Made by a program: the position numbers and the translations under genes. This document shows positions 1-9,490 of a stretch of DNA of 64,000 bases, in pieces. The stretch's first letter is position 1, and the number at the start of each line of letters is the position of its first letter. Below the pieces are notes generated by a model. That model worked only from the letters and a program-made list of their open reading frames with translations, ran no database searches and was not told the origin of the DNA. Source of the DNA: JAWKWH01 sp963669285 (GTDB lineage Bacteria > Pseudomonadota > Alphaproteobacteria > Rhizobiales > Rhizobiaceae); NCBI GenBank assembly GCA_963669285.2, contig CAXXSI010000010.1:1-64000 (forward strand), written 5' to 3'.

Positions 1-1270
1 GAGGTGGAGGAGCTGGCGGCATTCATCGACCGGCTCTCCTATGTGCCGGTTGACGCCAATCGGGCGGTGTGATTGCCGATCTGAAAGACATTCTTGGCGA
101 AAGCGACCGTTGCCGGGCGTTTTATCTGGCAGTCGGCCCTTCGCTTTTCGGTGATTTTTGCAGCCACATCCAAAAAAATGACCTGATCACCGAAAACACC
201 CGTATCGTTGTCGGAAAAGCCGATCGGGCGCGAATCTGGAATCGGCCGCTCGCGCTCAACGACACGATCGGATCGGCATTCAACGAACGCCAGATTTTTC
301 CGCATCGACCACTATCTCGGCAAGGAGACGGTGCAGAACCTCATGGCTCTCAGATTCGCCAATGCGCTGTTTGAACCGCTGTGGAACTCCGCCCATGTTG
401 ATCATGTCCAGATCACCGTGGCCGAAACCGTCGACTTGAAGGGCGGATCAGTTATTACGATCGCGCCGGGGCGCTGCGTGACATGGTTCAGAACCACATT
501 TTGCAGTTGCTCTGCCTGGTCGCCATGGAAGCACCATCGTCGATGGATGCCGATGCGGTGCGCGATGAGAAATTGAAGGTGCTGCGAGCGCTCGCTCCGA
601 TCAAGCCGTTCCAATGCCGAAAAGGCGACCGTGCGCGGCCAGTATCAGGCGGGAGCTTCGTCCGACGGCGCCGTTACCCGGCTATAATGACGGAATTGGA
701 TGATGGGGCGAGCAACACAGAGACTTTCGTTTCCATCAAGGCACGAGGTCCGAGAACTGGCGCTGGGCGGGCGTGCCGTTTTATTTGCGCACCGGAAGAG
801 CGCATGGCCAAGCGGGTGTCCGAAATCGTCATTCAGTTCAAACCGATCCCGCACTCGATCTTCGGCGAGGCGGCAGGCAATTCTATGCCAATCAGCTGGT
901 TATCCGCCTGCAGCCCGACGAGGGCGTCAAACAGTGGATCATGATCAAGGATCCGGGTCCGGGCGGCATGCGCTTGCGCATGTGCCGCTCGACATGAGCT
1001 TTGCCCGATGCCGTTCGACGTTCGAAACCCGGATGCCTACGAGCGGCTCATCATGGACGTTATTCGCGGCAACCAGACCCTGTTCATGTCGCCGCGATGA
1101 AGTGGAAGCGGCGTGGCGCTGGGTCGATCCGATCCTCGCCGCCTGGTCGGACACAGAGGCAGGAAGCGCGGGGTTATACTTCCGGCACCTGGGGACCGAC
1201 TGCCTCGATCGCTCTTATCGAACGGGATGGCCGCACCTGGCATGAAAGCGGGGTAGTAGAACGACATTGA
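1..1270 (+). pseudogene. zwf: Glucose-6-phosphate dehydrogenase, 5'-truncated and multiply frameshifted
   Basis: Oxidises glucose-6-phosphate to 6-phosphogluconolactone, the entry step of the Entner-Doudoroff and pentose phosphate routes. The N-terminus lies outside the window. Homology is carried by several forward frames in turn: FYLAVGPSLFGD near 120-155, the substrate-binding DHYLGKE motif near 305-325, NLMALRFANALFEPLWNSAH to about 400, NQLVIRLQPDEGVKQWIMIK near 890-950, and a C-terminal GTWGPTASIALIERDGRTWHE. The frame changes roughly every 60-120 bases, yet family residues are kept on both sides of each break. pgl and edd follow closely in the same direction, the usual rhizobial order. 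I read this as a real gene spoiled by indels, probably in the consensus sequence. True inactivation cannot be excluded. Confidence 0.85.
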
Positions 1271-1279
1271 CCACCTGGT

Positions 1280-1989
1280 ATGAAATTTGCCGCACCGCAA
1301 TTACTCGCCACCGAACTGGCCGGGGTTGTCGCCGAGCGGGCTGGATTGACGCGGTCAGCCAGCCGGGGGCCCCACGCGGTCCTTGCTGTCTCAGGCGGAT
1401 TCATACACCGGCAACGATTTTTTCGCGCGCTGGCGCGCAAACCCTTAAACTGGCGTGCGGTAACCGTGATCCTGGTCGATGAGCGCTTCGTGCCGGTCCT
1501 CGTCCGAACGATCGAACGAAAGGCTGGTGACCGCTCAATCTGCTCCAAGCCGACAGCCGCGGCGGCTGAATTTGCCGGATTGTATAAGCGATGGCGAACT
1601 TGATGAGGTCGTCAGAAGGGCAGGTGATAAAATCGCCGCTTTTGCCGCAACCCGTTGATGTCGCAGTTCTTGGAATGGGAACCGATGGCCAACCACGGCA
1701 TCCTTTTTCGCCGGATGCAGATAACCTGCCCGAACTACTTGATCCACGTGGCACCAGCCCGGTTCTTGCCGTTCATGTACGGAAGCAGCACGGCGAAGGC
1801 CCGGCTCACTTTGACGATGGCGGTTCTGCATTCCGTCCGCAACCTGTTTGTTCACATCGAAGGCTTGCCAAAAAGGAGCTGCTGATGGATGTTCTCGCCG
1901 GGAACGCGGCGGTCCCCATGCGCTCCGTCTTTGACCATGCCTTGCACCCGATCGATAATCTATTGGGCGCCTGGGAGAAGGCGACATTG
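1280..1989 (+). pseudogene. pgl: 6-phosphogluconolactonase, frameshifted
   Basis: Hydrolyses 6-phosphogluconolactone to 6-phosphogluconate. The ATG follows zwf by about ten bases. Family segments appear in order but in different frames: AVSGG (sugar-phosphate binding) near 1385-1400, VTVILVDERFVP near 1460-1495, the VAVLGMGTDGQ block near 1660-1690, LTLTMAVL near 1805-1830, and a C-terminal stretch reading IYWAPG near 1960-1980. The span fits the usual length of about 235 residues. At least four frame changes are needed. The stop region overlaps the edd start, so translational coupling is likely. The same explanation as for zwf applies: residues are conserved while the frame is broken. Confidence 0.8.
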
Positions 1990-3821
1990 AGTATTACCCC
2001 TGAAATATCAGCCGTCACGGAGCGCATCGTCGAGCGTTCGAACCCGTCGAGGACTCAAATACCTGCAACTGCATCGATGCTGCTGCCGGAGGCGGGCCGT
2101 AAGCGTAGCCGGCTTTCTTGTGGCAATCTCGCGCTACGCAATGGCCGCATGCAGTCTCTCCGACAAATCGGATCTGTCCGCCGATGTGGTGCCGAACCTC
2201 GGTATTATCACATCCTACAATGACATGTTGTCGGCCCATCAGCCGTTCGAGACCTTTCCCGCCCCTGATCAAGCAGGCGGCGCAGGAGGCGGGGGGGTGT
2301 GGCCCAGGTGGCCGGAGGCGTGCCGGCCATGTGCGACGGCGTCACCCAGGGTCAACCCGGTATGGAATTGTCGCTGTTCTCGCGCGACGTCATCGCCATG
2401 TCGGCGGCAATCGGCCTGTCGCATGGCATGTTTGATGCCGCTGTCTATCTTGGCGTCTGCGACAAGATCGTGCCGGGTTTGAATGATTGCGGCACTCACA
2501 TTCGGCCATTTGCCGGCTGTGTTCGTTCCGGCAGGGCCAATGACACTCGGGTTTGCCCAACAACGAAAAGGCCCGCATTCGCCAGCTTTACGCCGAAGGC
2601 AAGTGTCGGCCGCGATGAGCTGTTGTAAGCAGAATCGAAATCCTATCACAGCCCAGGCACCTGCACGTTTTATGGAACGGCCAACTCCAATCAGATTGCT
2701 GATGGAGTTCATGGGTTTACACACGCCCGGCTCGTCATTCGTCAATCCCGGAACACCGCTTCGCGACGCAGCGCTGACGGCGGAGGCGGCAAAACGGGCG
2801 CTGCGATTTACCGCGCTTGGCAATGAGTACACGCCGGTCGGCCGCATGGTCGATGAACGCTCAATAGTCAACGCGGTCGTCGGCCTGAATGCCACCGGCG
2901 GATCGACCAACCACACACTGCACCTGATCGCCATTGCCGCTGCGGCGGGGCATCCACCTGACTTGGCAGGATATTTCCGATATCTCCGACGTCGTACCAT
3001 TGCTGGCACGTGTCTATCCGAACGTCATGGCTGATGTGAATCACTTTGCCGCCGCCGGCGGGTTGGGATTCACAATCCGCGAGTTGCTAGATGCCGGCTT
3101 GTTGCATGAAGATGTCGGAACGGTTTGGGGCGGGGGTCTGCGCAAATACACGGTCGAGACAAAGCTGGCCGACGACGGAACGGTCCTGCGGGATGCTAGC
3201 GCCGGAGAAAAGTGGCAATGACAAGGTCGTCGCAACAATGCAGCAGGCTTTTCAGCCCTCCGGCGGTATCAAGCTGCTGAAAGGGGAATATGGGCCAGGC
3301 GATCATCAAGGTTTCCGCCGTGAAGCCGGAAAACCGGATTGTCGATGGCGCCCGCCGTCATATTCGACGATCAGGCAGACCTGAAACAGGCTTTCGATGC
3401 CGGCGCTCTCGACAAGGACTGCATCGTCATTGTCCGTTGTCAGGGCCCGAGCGCCAACGGCATGCCCGAACTGCATAAATTGACGCCTTACCTCGGCATA
3501 TTGCAGGACCGCGGCCACAAGGTCGCCCTGGTCACCGACGGCCGCATGTCAGGCGCATCGGGCAAGGTCCCAGCGGCGATCCATGTCACGCCGGAAGCCG
3601 TCGATGGTGGTGTGATCGGCCGGATCAGTGGAAGGCGAGGTTGTGCGCCTCGATGCCGAAGCCGGCATCCTGGAAGTTCAAGCGGCTATGGACGATCTGG
3701 AATCCCGTCTGGCCAGCCGAAACCAGATCCTTCCGCCAGCCAGTTTGGTTTTGGCCGTGAGTTATTTGCCGGCTTCAGGCAACATGTCGGCGCTGCCGAT
3801 AAGGGGGCAGCGGTTTTTTAG
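1987..3821 (+). pseudogene. edd: Phosphogluconate dehydratase, frameshifted
   Basis: Converts 6-phosphogluconate to KDPG with a 4Fe-4S cluster (IlvD/Edd family). Segments readable in successive frames: ISAVTERIVERS at the start, VPNLGIITSYNDMLSAHQPFE near 2190-2255, VAQVAGGVPAMCDGVTQGQPGMELSLFSRD near 2300-2390 (this holds the cluster-ligand region CDG), LGVCDKIVPG, ATGGSTNHTLHL near 2890-2930, ARVYPNVMADVNHF, ANGMPELHKLTP near 3455-3485, DGRMSGASGKVPAAIHVTPEAVDGG near 3535-3610, and the end GRELFAGFRQHVGAADKGAAVF. The span matches a family protein of about 605 residues. The start reads TTGAGT and may be ATGAGT with one extra base. About ten frame changes are required. eda is not in the window. 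Confidence 0.85.
3791..3819 (+). terminator. Intrinsic terminator inside the end of edd
   Basis: CGCTGCC (3791-3797) pairs with GGCAGCG (3806-3812) and is followed by a run of six T. The hairpin encodes the last residues (ADKGAAVF) and the T-run ends at the edd stop codon, so the zwf-pgl-edd transcript would terminate within the coding end. A permease gene converges from the other side. Confidence 0.7.
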
Positions 3822-3839
3822 CTTCGCGGCAGCAACCGT

Positions 3840-4590
3840 TTACGAAAACGCCTTGAAGACGATATAGACGCCCAGAACCAGCAGGCTCCAGAAAAACAAC
3901 CGGCGAAAGTTGGATTCAGACAAACTGCGGCGGACGCGCACGCCCACAGCCAGTCCGATCGATACCGGCACCATCGCCAACAGCGAAAACCCCGGCTGTC
4001 GCGAAATCCAGGAACCCGATGCTTGCCAGCGATAGCCCGAGTGCGAGGGATGAACCGGCAAACAGCATGCCCATGGCTTGCACGAGTTGGTCCTTGTTCA
4101 GCCCGAGCGCTTGTAGATAAAGCACACCCGGGAATGAAAAAGCGCCGGTCATTCCGGTAAAAATGCCGTTGAGCGAACCGATGGCGATGCCCACTATGGT
4201 TTCGCTTCTTACCGGGATATCCATGCGCATCCCCGCCAGACTGACAATGGCATAAAGCGCAAGCAGACACCCCCAGAAGTGCTGAAAGATAGCGCGGATC
4301 AACACTCGTCAGGGGCCAGGCTGCCGAACCAGACAGTTACGGTCGCAAGGGTTAGAAACGGCCAAATTCGCCCCAGCAGATAGGCGCCGTGTCGCCCGGC
4401 GAATGCCTGCCAGAGATTGGTCAGAAAGGCCGGTATCGTTGCCAGTGCCATCGCTTCCGTCAGGCCCAGCAATGCGGTCAGGGACGCCGACGCTGATAGC
4501 GGGAAGACCAAGCCCGACGGTCCCCTTGACCGTTCCGGCCAGCAGGAAAGTGGCAGCAATCAGCACAACGTTACTGGCGTCGTCCAACAA
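3840..4590 (-). pseudogene. TauE/SafE-family anion permease, frameshifted
   Basis: Inner-membrane permease of the sulfite exporter TauE/SafE family, substrate not deducible. The N-terminal stretch (NVVLIAATFLLAGTVKGTVGLGLP) has the family's first helix with the Gly-rich G-x-G-x-P motif. A second fragment (LTEAMALATIPAFLTNLWQAF) and third (GIAIGSLNGIFTGMTGAFSFPGVLYLQAL) carry the repeated half, and the last reads FFWSLLVLGVYIVFKAF. Total span fits about 250 residues. Three frame changes, near 4500, 4305 and 4000, are needed. A TTG start after GAAAGG is the best candidate. It lies downstream of the TetR gene on the same strand. Part of the same indel-rich zone as zwf-pgl-edd. Confidence 0.75.
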
Positions 4591-4726
4591 GGTGCCTTTC
4601 GGGGGAGTATGCGGCGCGGTTTCAGGCCGACGACCTGCCGGTGGACGAAGCAAGTGTTGATGCGGTGACCGGGGCGAAAGTAGCCGGGCATATTCGCTTG
4701 GCGAATCGGCGCGTCCGACCACACGG

Positions 4727-5292
4727 CTAACTTTCTCCTGTCAATGCGATCACGGAACCCTTGAGCGTGGCCAGCAGCCGCTTCAGATGCGCCTTGTCCA
4801 GCGCGACATATTTGAAAATTCTGTGCGGAATTATGGATGAAATCCGCCAGTTCGTCTGCCGACATATCAGATTTTTGCCAATCGATCGGCAAAGGGCTCG
4901 AGCTCGCGCGCAAGTGCGCGGCGTTTTGTTTCCTCAGCCTCAATTCTTTGAAGATTACCGGCATCGTTGTAACCGGTCAGAAGATCATTCGCGTCGGGCA
5001 TCGAACGGATGATATCGAAAAACGCGATAACAGCGTGTTCGAAATACACATCCAGTTTCTCTCCCAGAGTGACACATTCCGACCACTTTTCTTCAATTTT
5101 TGCGATTGTTTTGGCGGCGACGCATTTCATCGACGCGGCCATGACCTCTTCCTTGCTGGCGTAGGTGGCATACAAGGTCTGCCGCGATACGCCGGCCTGA
5201 CTGGCAATATCACCCATGGTCGCGCGGCGAATTCCGTAGCGCGAAAACACCTCGATGGCCGCCTCGATAAACCTGTCTTCTTTTTCGTCCAT
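4727..5292 (-). pseudogene. TetR/AcrR-family regulator, two frameshifts in the C-terminal half
   Basis: DNA-binding repressor, divergent from the molybdenum hydroxylase genes and so their probable regulator. The N-terminal HTH is intact: FIEAAIEVFSRYGIRRATMGDIA then AGVSRQTLYATYASKEEV at about residues 8-48. The first 141 residues are open, then the frame shifts near 4875 to SADELADFIHNSAQNF and again near 4815 to a C-terminus ending LKGSVIALTGES. Repaired length is about 187 residues, normal for TetR. An inverted repeat TTGACA-N13-TGTCAA lies just upstream of its start. Assignment to the family is firm, the ligand is unknown. Confidence 0.8.
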
Positions 5293-5301
5293 TATTACAA
5301 C

Positions 5302-5330
5302 TTGACAAAAAACGACGATATGTCAATTTA
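5302..5330 (+). promoter_or_regulatory. Promoter with overlapping candidate TetR operator
   Basis: TTGACA (5302-5307) and TGTCAA (5321-5326) form a perfect 6-bp inverted repeat with a 13-bp gap in the divergent interval between the TetR gene and the 2Fe-2S subunit gene. The left arm also works as a -35 box, with AATTTA (5325-5330) at a 17-bp spacing as a weak -10. A repressor bound here would block transcription rightwards. Assignment to this TetR is inferred from position only. Confidence 0.5.
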
Positions 5331-5411
5331 TTTGGATGATACCAGCCCATCACCGGTTTAGACGGTCTGACAATCGGGCGCAAATGTGGTGGGCGGTAAA
5401 GGAGATCTTTC

Positions 5412-5871
5412 ATGAAGCTGACTGTGAATGGGATATGAGCACGACGTCGACGTCGAGCCCGAAATGCCGGTTCTTTGGGTGTTGCGAGACGAACTGGGAA
5501 TCACTGGACCAAAATACGGCTGCGGCATCGCCCAGTGCGGCGCTTGTACCGTTCATGTTGATGGCGTCGCAGTGCGTTCCTGTCAGTTACGCGCCGGTGA
5601 CGTGGATGGTGAAATCACCACCATCGAGGGCCTGGGTACACCTGAGGCCTTGCATGCCGTTCAATCAGCCTGGATCGAACACCAGGTTGCCCAATGCGGC
5701 TATTGTCAGTCGGGCCAGATCATGCAGGCGGCGTCGTTTCTCGATGTCAACGATGATCCGACCGACGAGGATATCGATCGGGCGATGTCGGCCAATCTTT
5801 GTCGTTGCGGCACCTATCCGCGCATCCGTGCCGCGGTGAAATCCGCCGCCAAGAACCTCAGGAGTGCATGA
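5412..5871 (+). pseudogene. iorA: 2Fe-2S subunit of an isoquinoline 1-oxidoreductase-type molybdenum hydroxylase, one frameshift near the start
   Basis: Small electron-transfer subunit with two 2Fe-2S clusters, passing electrons from the molybdenum subunit to a cytochrome. ATG follows AAAGGAGA by a good spacing and reads MKLTVNG, then the frame changes near 5432 to YEHDVDVEPEMPVLWVLRDEL. After that it is open to the stop. The plant-type cluster motif CGIAQCGAC plus a later Cys, and the C-terminal CGYCQSGQIM with LCRCGTYPRIR, are complete. Repaired length is about 152 residues, as in the family. The stop lies just before the start of the large subunit. A single base indel explains the break, and the gene is probably functional. 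The symbol follows the family; the substrate need not be isoquinoline. Confidence 0.85.
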
Positions 5872-5872
5872 G

Positions 5873-8113
5873 ATGGGACGTGTCAGAACAATTGCCCGCC
5901 GCACGTTTTTGATCGGTTCGGTCGCCTTGGCCGGCGGCGTTGCCTTCGGCGCCTACATGGTCAAGCGCACACCGGACAATCCTTTGCTTGCCGATATGAA
6001 GGACGGCGAAGCCGTTTTTAATCCGTGGGTGAAGATCGATTCGGAAAAGATCACCTTGATCACACCTCATGGTGACAAAGGCCAAGGGGTTGTTTCGGCT
6101 CAGGCCGCGCTGATTGCCGAGGAGCTCGATGTGGAATTCGGTCAGTTTGAGACGGATTTCGGCAAACCGAGCGCCGCCTACTGGAACACGGCGCTGGCTG
6201 AGGAAGGTGTGCCGTTCATGGCCACCGACACCGGCATCGCGGCAGAATCTCTGCGTGGTGCGATGGGTGGAATTGTTAAAATATTCGGTGTGCAGGGAAC
6301 GGGTGGATCGACGACTATCCCCGACAGCTACGAAAAACTGCGCCGCGCCGGAGCGGTTGCCCGCGAAACCCTGAAGCTTGCGGCATCCAGAAAGACCGGA
6401 ATAGCCGTTGACCAGTTGAAGACTGCCAGTGGCGCGGTCCAGCTTCCCGATGGGTCTGAGCTGAAATACACCGAATTGGCGGTCATTGCCGCCGGGCTGG
6501 ATCCGGTTCTCGACGTCACCTTGCGCGATCCGTCTCAGTGGCGAATGCTGGGCAAGCCGATGCGGCGTCTCGACATCGTTGGCAAGTCGACCGGAACGTT
6601 GAACTACGGAATCGATATCTCCGTTGATGGCATGGTTCATGCCGCCATCAAGGTGAACCCGCGCCAGGGCGGCAAGCTGAACGGTTATGATGCATCCGCT
6701 GCCGAAAAGATGCGTGGCGTCAGCAAGATCGTCGAGATAACCAACGGTGTTGCCGTTATTGCCGACAACAGCTGGCGTGCCATCCGTGCCGCCGATGCGA
6801 TCGAGTTCGACTGGGGCGTAGCGCCTTATCCGGCCGAACAGGATGGCCACTGGGAGGAAATCGGAAATTCCTTCACTCCGGAACGTCTCGATTCAGAATG
6901 GCGCAATGATGGTGATGTCGAGGCCGCCCTTGCGGGTGACGGAGTATTCGAGGCGGAGTATCGCTCGCCCTACGTGGCCCACGCGCCGCTGGAACCGCTC
7001 AACGCGATCGTTCTGGTCACCGACAGTAACGTGGAAATCTGGACCGGCCATCAAGTACAACGGCAGTTGCAACTGCTCGTCGCCGCCGTCACCGGGCACG
7101 AACAGGACCAGGTGATACTGCATAATCAGTATATGGGCGGCAGTTTTGGTCACCGGTTGGAATTCGAGCATCTCAAACAGGCGGCCGAAATTGCAAACCA
7201 GATGCGCGGAACGCCGGTCAAGCTGACCTATAGCCGTGAAGAAGATTTTGCCCACGATTTTCCCCGTCACATCTCCATCGGCAGGGGCCGGGGCAAAGTC
7301 GCCGATGGCAAGGTTGAGGCCATCGATCTGCAGGTCGCCTCACCGTCTGCGGTCAACTCGCAAATGGGTCGAGCCAACATCCCGGTGCCTGGCCCGGATT
7401 CGCAGATCCCCGCCGGTGCCTGGAACAATCCCTATGATCTGCCCAATTTCCGCATGCGCGCATATCGGGCGCCCGAACTCGCGCCCACCTCGTCGTGGCG
7501 GTCGGTCGGCGCACCTGGCGCGGGTTTCCACTTCGACTGCTTCCTCGATGAATTGATTCATGTCGCCGGCGCGGATCCGATGGAAGAGCGCATCCGGTTG
7601 ATGAGCCATGATGTCTCGCGAAAGGTACTGGAAACCGTCGCGGAGATGTCGTCATGGGGCGGCGAACTTGCCAAGGGCAAGGGTCGCGGTGTGGCGTTCG
7701 TTGAAAGTTTCGGAGTCCCGACCGCCGAAGTCGTCGAAGTCTCCGACACGGGATCGGGTATCCGCATCAACAAGGTCTGGATTGCCTGCGATGTGGGCAG
7801 GGTTATCGACCCGGTGAACTTCGAGAACCTCGTCCAGGGCGGCGTCGTGTTCGGTCTCGGTCATGCGATGAACTGCGAGATCACTTATTCGGACGGAATG
7901 GCAGAACAGACCAACTATCATGCCCATGAGGGCATGCGGATCTACCAATGTCCGGAAATCGTCGTGAAAGGTCTGGAGAACGGCGAAAAGATCCGCGGTA
8001 TCGGCGAGCCGCCGGTGCCGCCGGCAGCACCCGCGCTTGCCAATGCGATTTTCGCAGCCACCGGCAAGCGCATCCGCGAATTGCCGCTCAACCGCCATAT
8101 CGACTTCGTATGA
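5873..8113 (+). CDS. iorB: Molybdopterin-binding subunit of xanthine dehydrogenase family, periplasmic (isoquinoline 1-oxidoreductase beta type)
   Basis: Catalytic subunit of 746 residues that hydroxylates a heterocycle or aldehyde using molybdopterin cytosine dinucleotide. The N-terminus carries a twin-arginine type signal (RRTFLIGSVALAGG, residues 9-22), so the complex is folded in the cytoplasm and exported. Later landmarks are MGGSFGHRLEFEHLKQA in the middle, the arginine-bearing RMRAYRAPELAPTSSWRSVGAPG, and the C-terminal IRGIGEPPVPPAAPALANAI with the glutamate that acts as base in this family. An ATG at 5873 with AGGAG nine bases upstream is preferred over GTG at 5864, which overlaps the small subunit. 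The stop overlaps the cytochrome start as ATGA, so all three are coupled. Substrate unknown. Confidence 0.9.
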   Translation: MGRVRTIARRTFLIGSVALAGGVAFGAYMVKRTPDNPLLADMKDGEAVFNPWVKIDSEKITLITPHGDKGQGVVSAQAALIAEELDVEFGQFETDFGKPSAAYWNTALAEEGVPFMATDTGIAAESLRGAMGGIVKIFGVQGTGGSTTIPDSYEKLRRAGAVARETLKLAASRKTGIAVDQLKTASGAVQLPDGSELKYTELAVIAAGLDPVLDVTLRDPSQWRMLGKPMRRLDIVGKSTGTLNYGIDISVDGMVHAAIKVNPRQGGKLNGYDASAAEKMRGVSKIVEITNGVAVIADNSWRAIRAADAIEFDWGVAPYPAEQDGHWEEIGNSFTPERLDSEWRNDGDVEAALAGDGVFEAEYRSPYVAHAPLEPLNAIVLVTDSNVEIWTGHQVQRQLQLLVAAVTGHEQDQVILHNQYMGGSFGHRLEFEHLKQAAEIANQMRGTPVKLTYSREEDFAHDFPRHISIGRGRGKVADGKVEAIDLQVASPSAVNSQMGRANIPVPGPDSQIPAGAWNNPYDLPNFRMRAYRAPELAPTSSWRSVGAPGAGFHFDCFLDELIHVAGADPMEERIRLMSHDVSRKVLETVAEMSSWGGELAKGKGRGVAFVESFGVPTAEVVEVSDTGSGIRINKVWIACDVGRVIDPVNFENLVQGGVVFGLGHAMNCEITYSDGMAEQTNYHAHEGMRIYQCPEIVVKGLENGEKIRGIGEPPVPPAAPALANAIFAATGKRIRELPLNRHIDFV

Positions 8114-8759
8114 GGCGCAGCAAAGTGAGAAGCTTGTTTATTGCATTCACCGCGGTCGTGGCCGGTACCGTGCTGGCAACCGCCGCCGAGCAGGTTGGCA
8201 CCAACCGGGTCATCAACGATTTTCCTGAAGGTTCGATTTCCGTTGAAGAGGGTCTCGACAGTTGGGCCAAATTCTACGAAGTGGCCTCGCACCCGCGTTG
8301 TTCCAACTGCCATGTCGGGGCCGACAACCGGCCGATGTGGTCGGGCCCGCCTACGGAAGGACACGGCCGCACGGCATGAACATCAACGCCGATGAAAGCC
8401 GGATCGGTGCCGAAACGCTCACCTGCGCGACCTGTCACGTGACCCTCTTGGAACCGGACATGACCGCCAACGGCACACCACATACCGCGCCACGCGTGGC
8501 CGCCGATTGGGCTTTGGCGCCGGTGGAGGCCGAGTGGTTCGGCAAATCATCATCCTACATCTGCAATCAGTTGAAGGATCCGGAACGCAATGGCGGGCGG
8601 ACCATCCGCGAGGTCGCCGGTCACCTCGATCATGACGTGATCCTGCACTGGGCGTGGAATCCGGGCGGTGGCCGCCAACCGGCACCGCATTCGCTGCAGG
8701 AAACCATGGATGCGTTGATGAAGTGGGCGGCGGCCGGTACGCCTTGCCCTGATGGTTAG
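8110..8759 (+). pseudogene. Cytochrome c with two CXXCH motifs, electron acceptor of the hydroxylase; one frameshift
   Basis: Exported c-type cytochrome coupled to the molybdenum hydroxylase. The reading frame starts with a signal peptide (LFIAFTAVVAGTVLATAA, about residues 9-26), then CSNCH (first haem site) before the frame breaks between about 8345 and 8376. It resumes as NADESRIGAETLTCATCHVTLLE (second site) and runs to WAAAGTPCPDG at the stop. Repaired length is about 216 residues. Two haem sites fit a shuttle taking electrons from the 2Fe-2S subunit to the respiratory chain. An HxDHD-like stretch near residue 175 has no clear role to me. A one-base indel in the GC-rich stretch near 8350 is the likeliest cause of the break. 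Confidence 0.8.
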
Positions 8760-8765
8760 GGGCCA

Positions 8766-9110
8766 ATGATGGAGACCGGGATTTTTTCGCCGCGAACCGC
8801 CGCACTGCCGGTCCTGGCCAGTGCCGTATTGCACGTCCTGGCCTTTGTGGTCGACGGTTTTACCGCAATGGCCGGCGCAATGGTGGTCATCGGCCTTGTC
8901 TATGCGGCGATCGCATGGGGATTACGAAAGGGCTGGCGCTGGCTGGCGTGGATCAGCTTCTTCGTCATGCTGTTCGGCATGATCGCCGCCTATGCAAGTG
9001 CCGGAATGGGGCTGCACGGATGGTGGTACATGGCCATCGCGTTGGCCGACCTGATCGCGGCGATCCTGCTGTTCGGCGCGCTGTGGAAACCCGCCGCTGC
9101 GCGTGCCTAG
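8766..9110 (+). CDS. Small four-helix membrane protein, unknown function
   Basis: 114 residues with about four hydrophobic segments (around 10-30, 36-54, 58-76 and 86-108), ending KPAAARA. I do not recognise a family. It begins six bases after the cytochrome c stop and is probably in the same operon, so it could assist the membrane attachment of the hydroxylase complex, but nothing in the sequence proves this. No metal or haem motif is visible. ATG codons occur at 8766 and 8769; either may be the start. Confidence 0.65.
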   Translation: MMETGIFSPRTAALPVLASAVLHVLAFVVDGFTAMAGAMVVIGLVYAAIAWGLRKGWRWLAWISFFVMLFGMIAAYASAGMGLHGWWYMAIALADLIAAILLFGALWKPAAARA

Positions 9111-9151
9111 AACGTATCCGGTTTGAGTGGACAACCTGTAGAAAGATCATT

Positions 9152-9487
9152 TCAGACAGCGCTGTCAGGGATATCGGATGACCAACCACAATCCGGTTCC
9201 TCAATCAGCGATTTCGCTACATTGAGAACAAATCGCCTTTTGAGAGGATAATGTTCTTTAGGTTCCTGCATCGGCCGCAGGTCGATTCGCTTGGGATCAA
9301 ATAGACCGCACCTGATGAAATTGACGCGTGCAAGCGTGAGGCTCAGATTGGCGTTTGGGCCGCCGAGAATCTCGTCGGCGTTGTGATTGTCCTGGCCGTC
9401 ATCCTCCCAGAAACAGACGTCACAGAGTTCAAACGCCGCCTGAAAAGCCAAGGTCGCACGTCCGCAGCACGGACACGGGTAGGCCAT
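9152..9487 (-). CDS. CPCC-type cysteine-rich protein
   Basis: 111 residues of the Cys-rich CPCC family. The N-terminus reads CPCCGRATL at residues 5-13, followed by CDVCFWEDDGQDN at about 22-34, giving two CxxC-like pairs suited to binding one zinc ion. The remainder is charged, and no enzymatic motif is recognised. It starts four bases after the stop of the GlxA-type regulator and is on the same strand, so the two are probably cotranscribed. Function of the family is unknown; such proteins are often encoded near immunity or toxin genes, but no such partner is seen here. Confidence 0.75.
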   Translation of the reverse strand: MAYPCPCCGRATLAFQAAFELCDVCFWEDDGQDNHNADEILGGPNANLSLTLARVNFIRCGLFDPKRIDLRPMQEPKEHYPLKRRFVLNVAKSLIEEPDCGWSSDIPDSAV

Positions 9488-9490
9488 TGA

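Noticed and set aside
5858..6850. Long open frame (about 330 codons) antisense to the molybdenum hydroxylase gene
   Set aside because: The frame opposite carries an intact, recognisable enzyme, and the antisense product has no family signature and abnormal composition. It is a shadow of codon bias.
8320..8390. Programmed frameshift in the cytochrome c gene
   Set aside because: No slippery heptamer plus hairpin was seen, and similar breaks affect unrelated genes nearby, so an indel is simpler.
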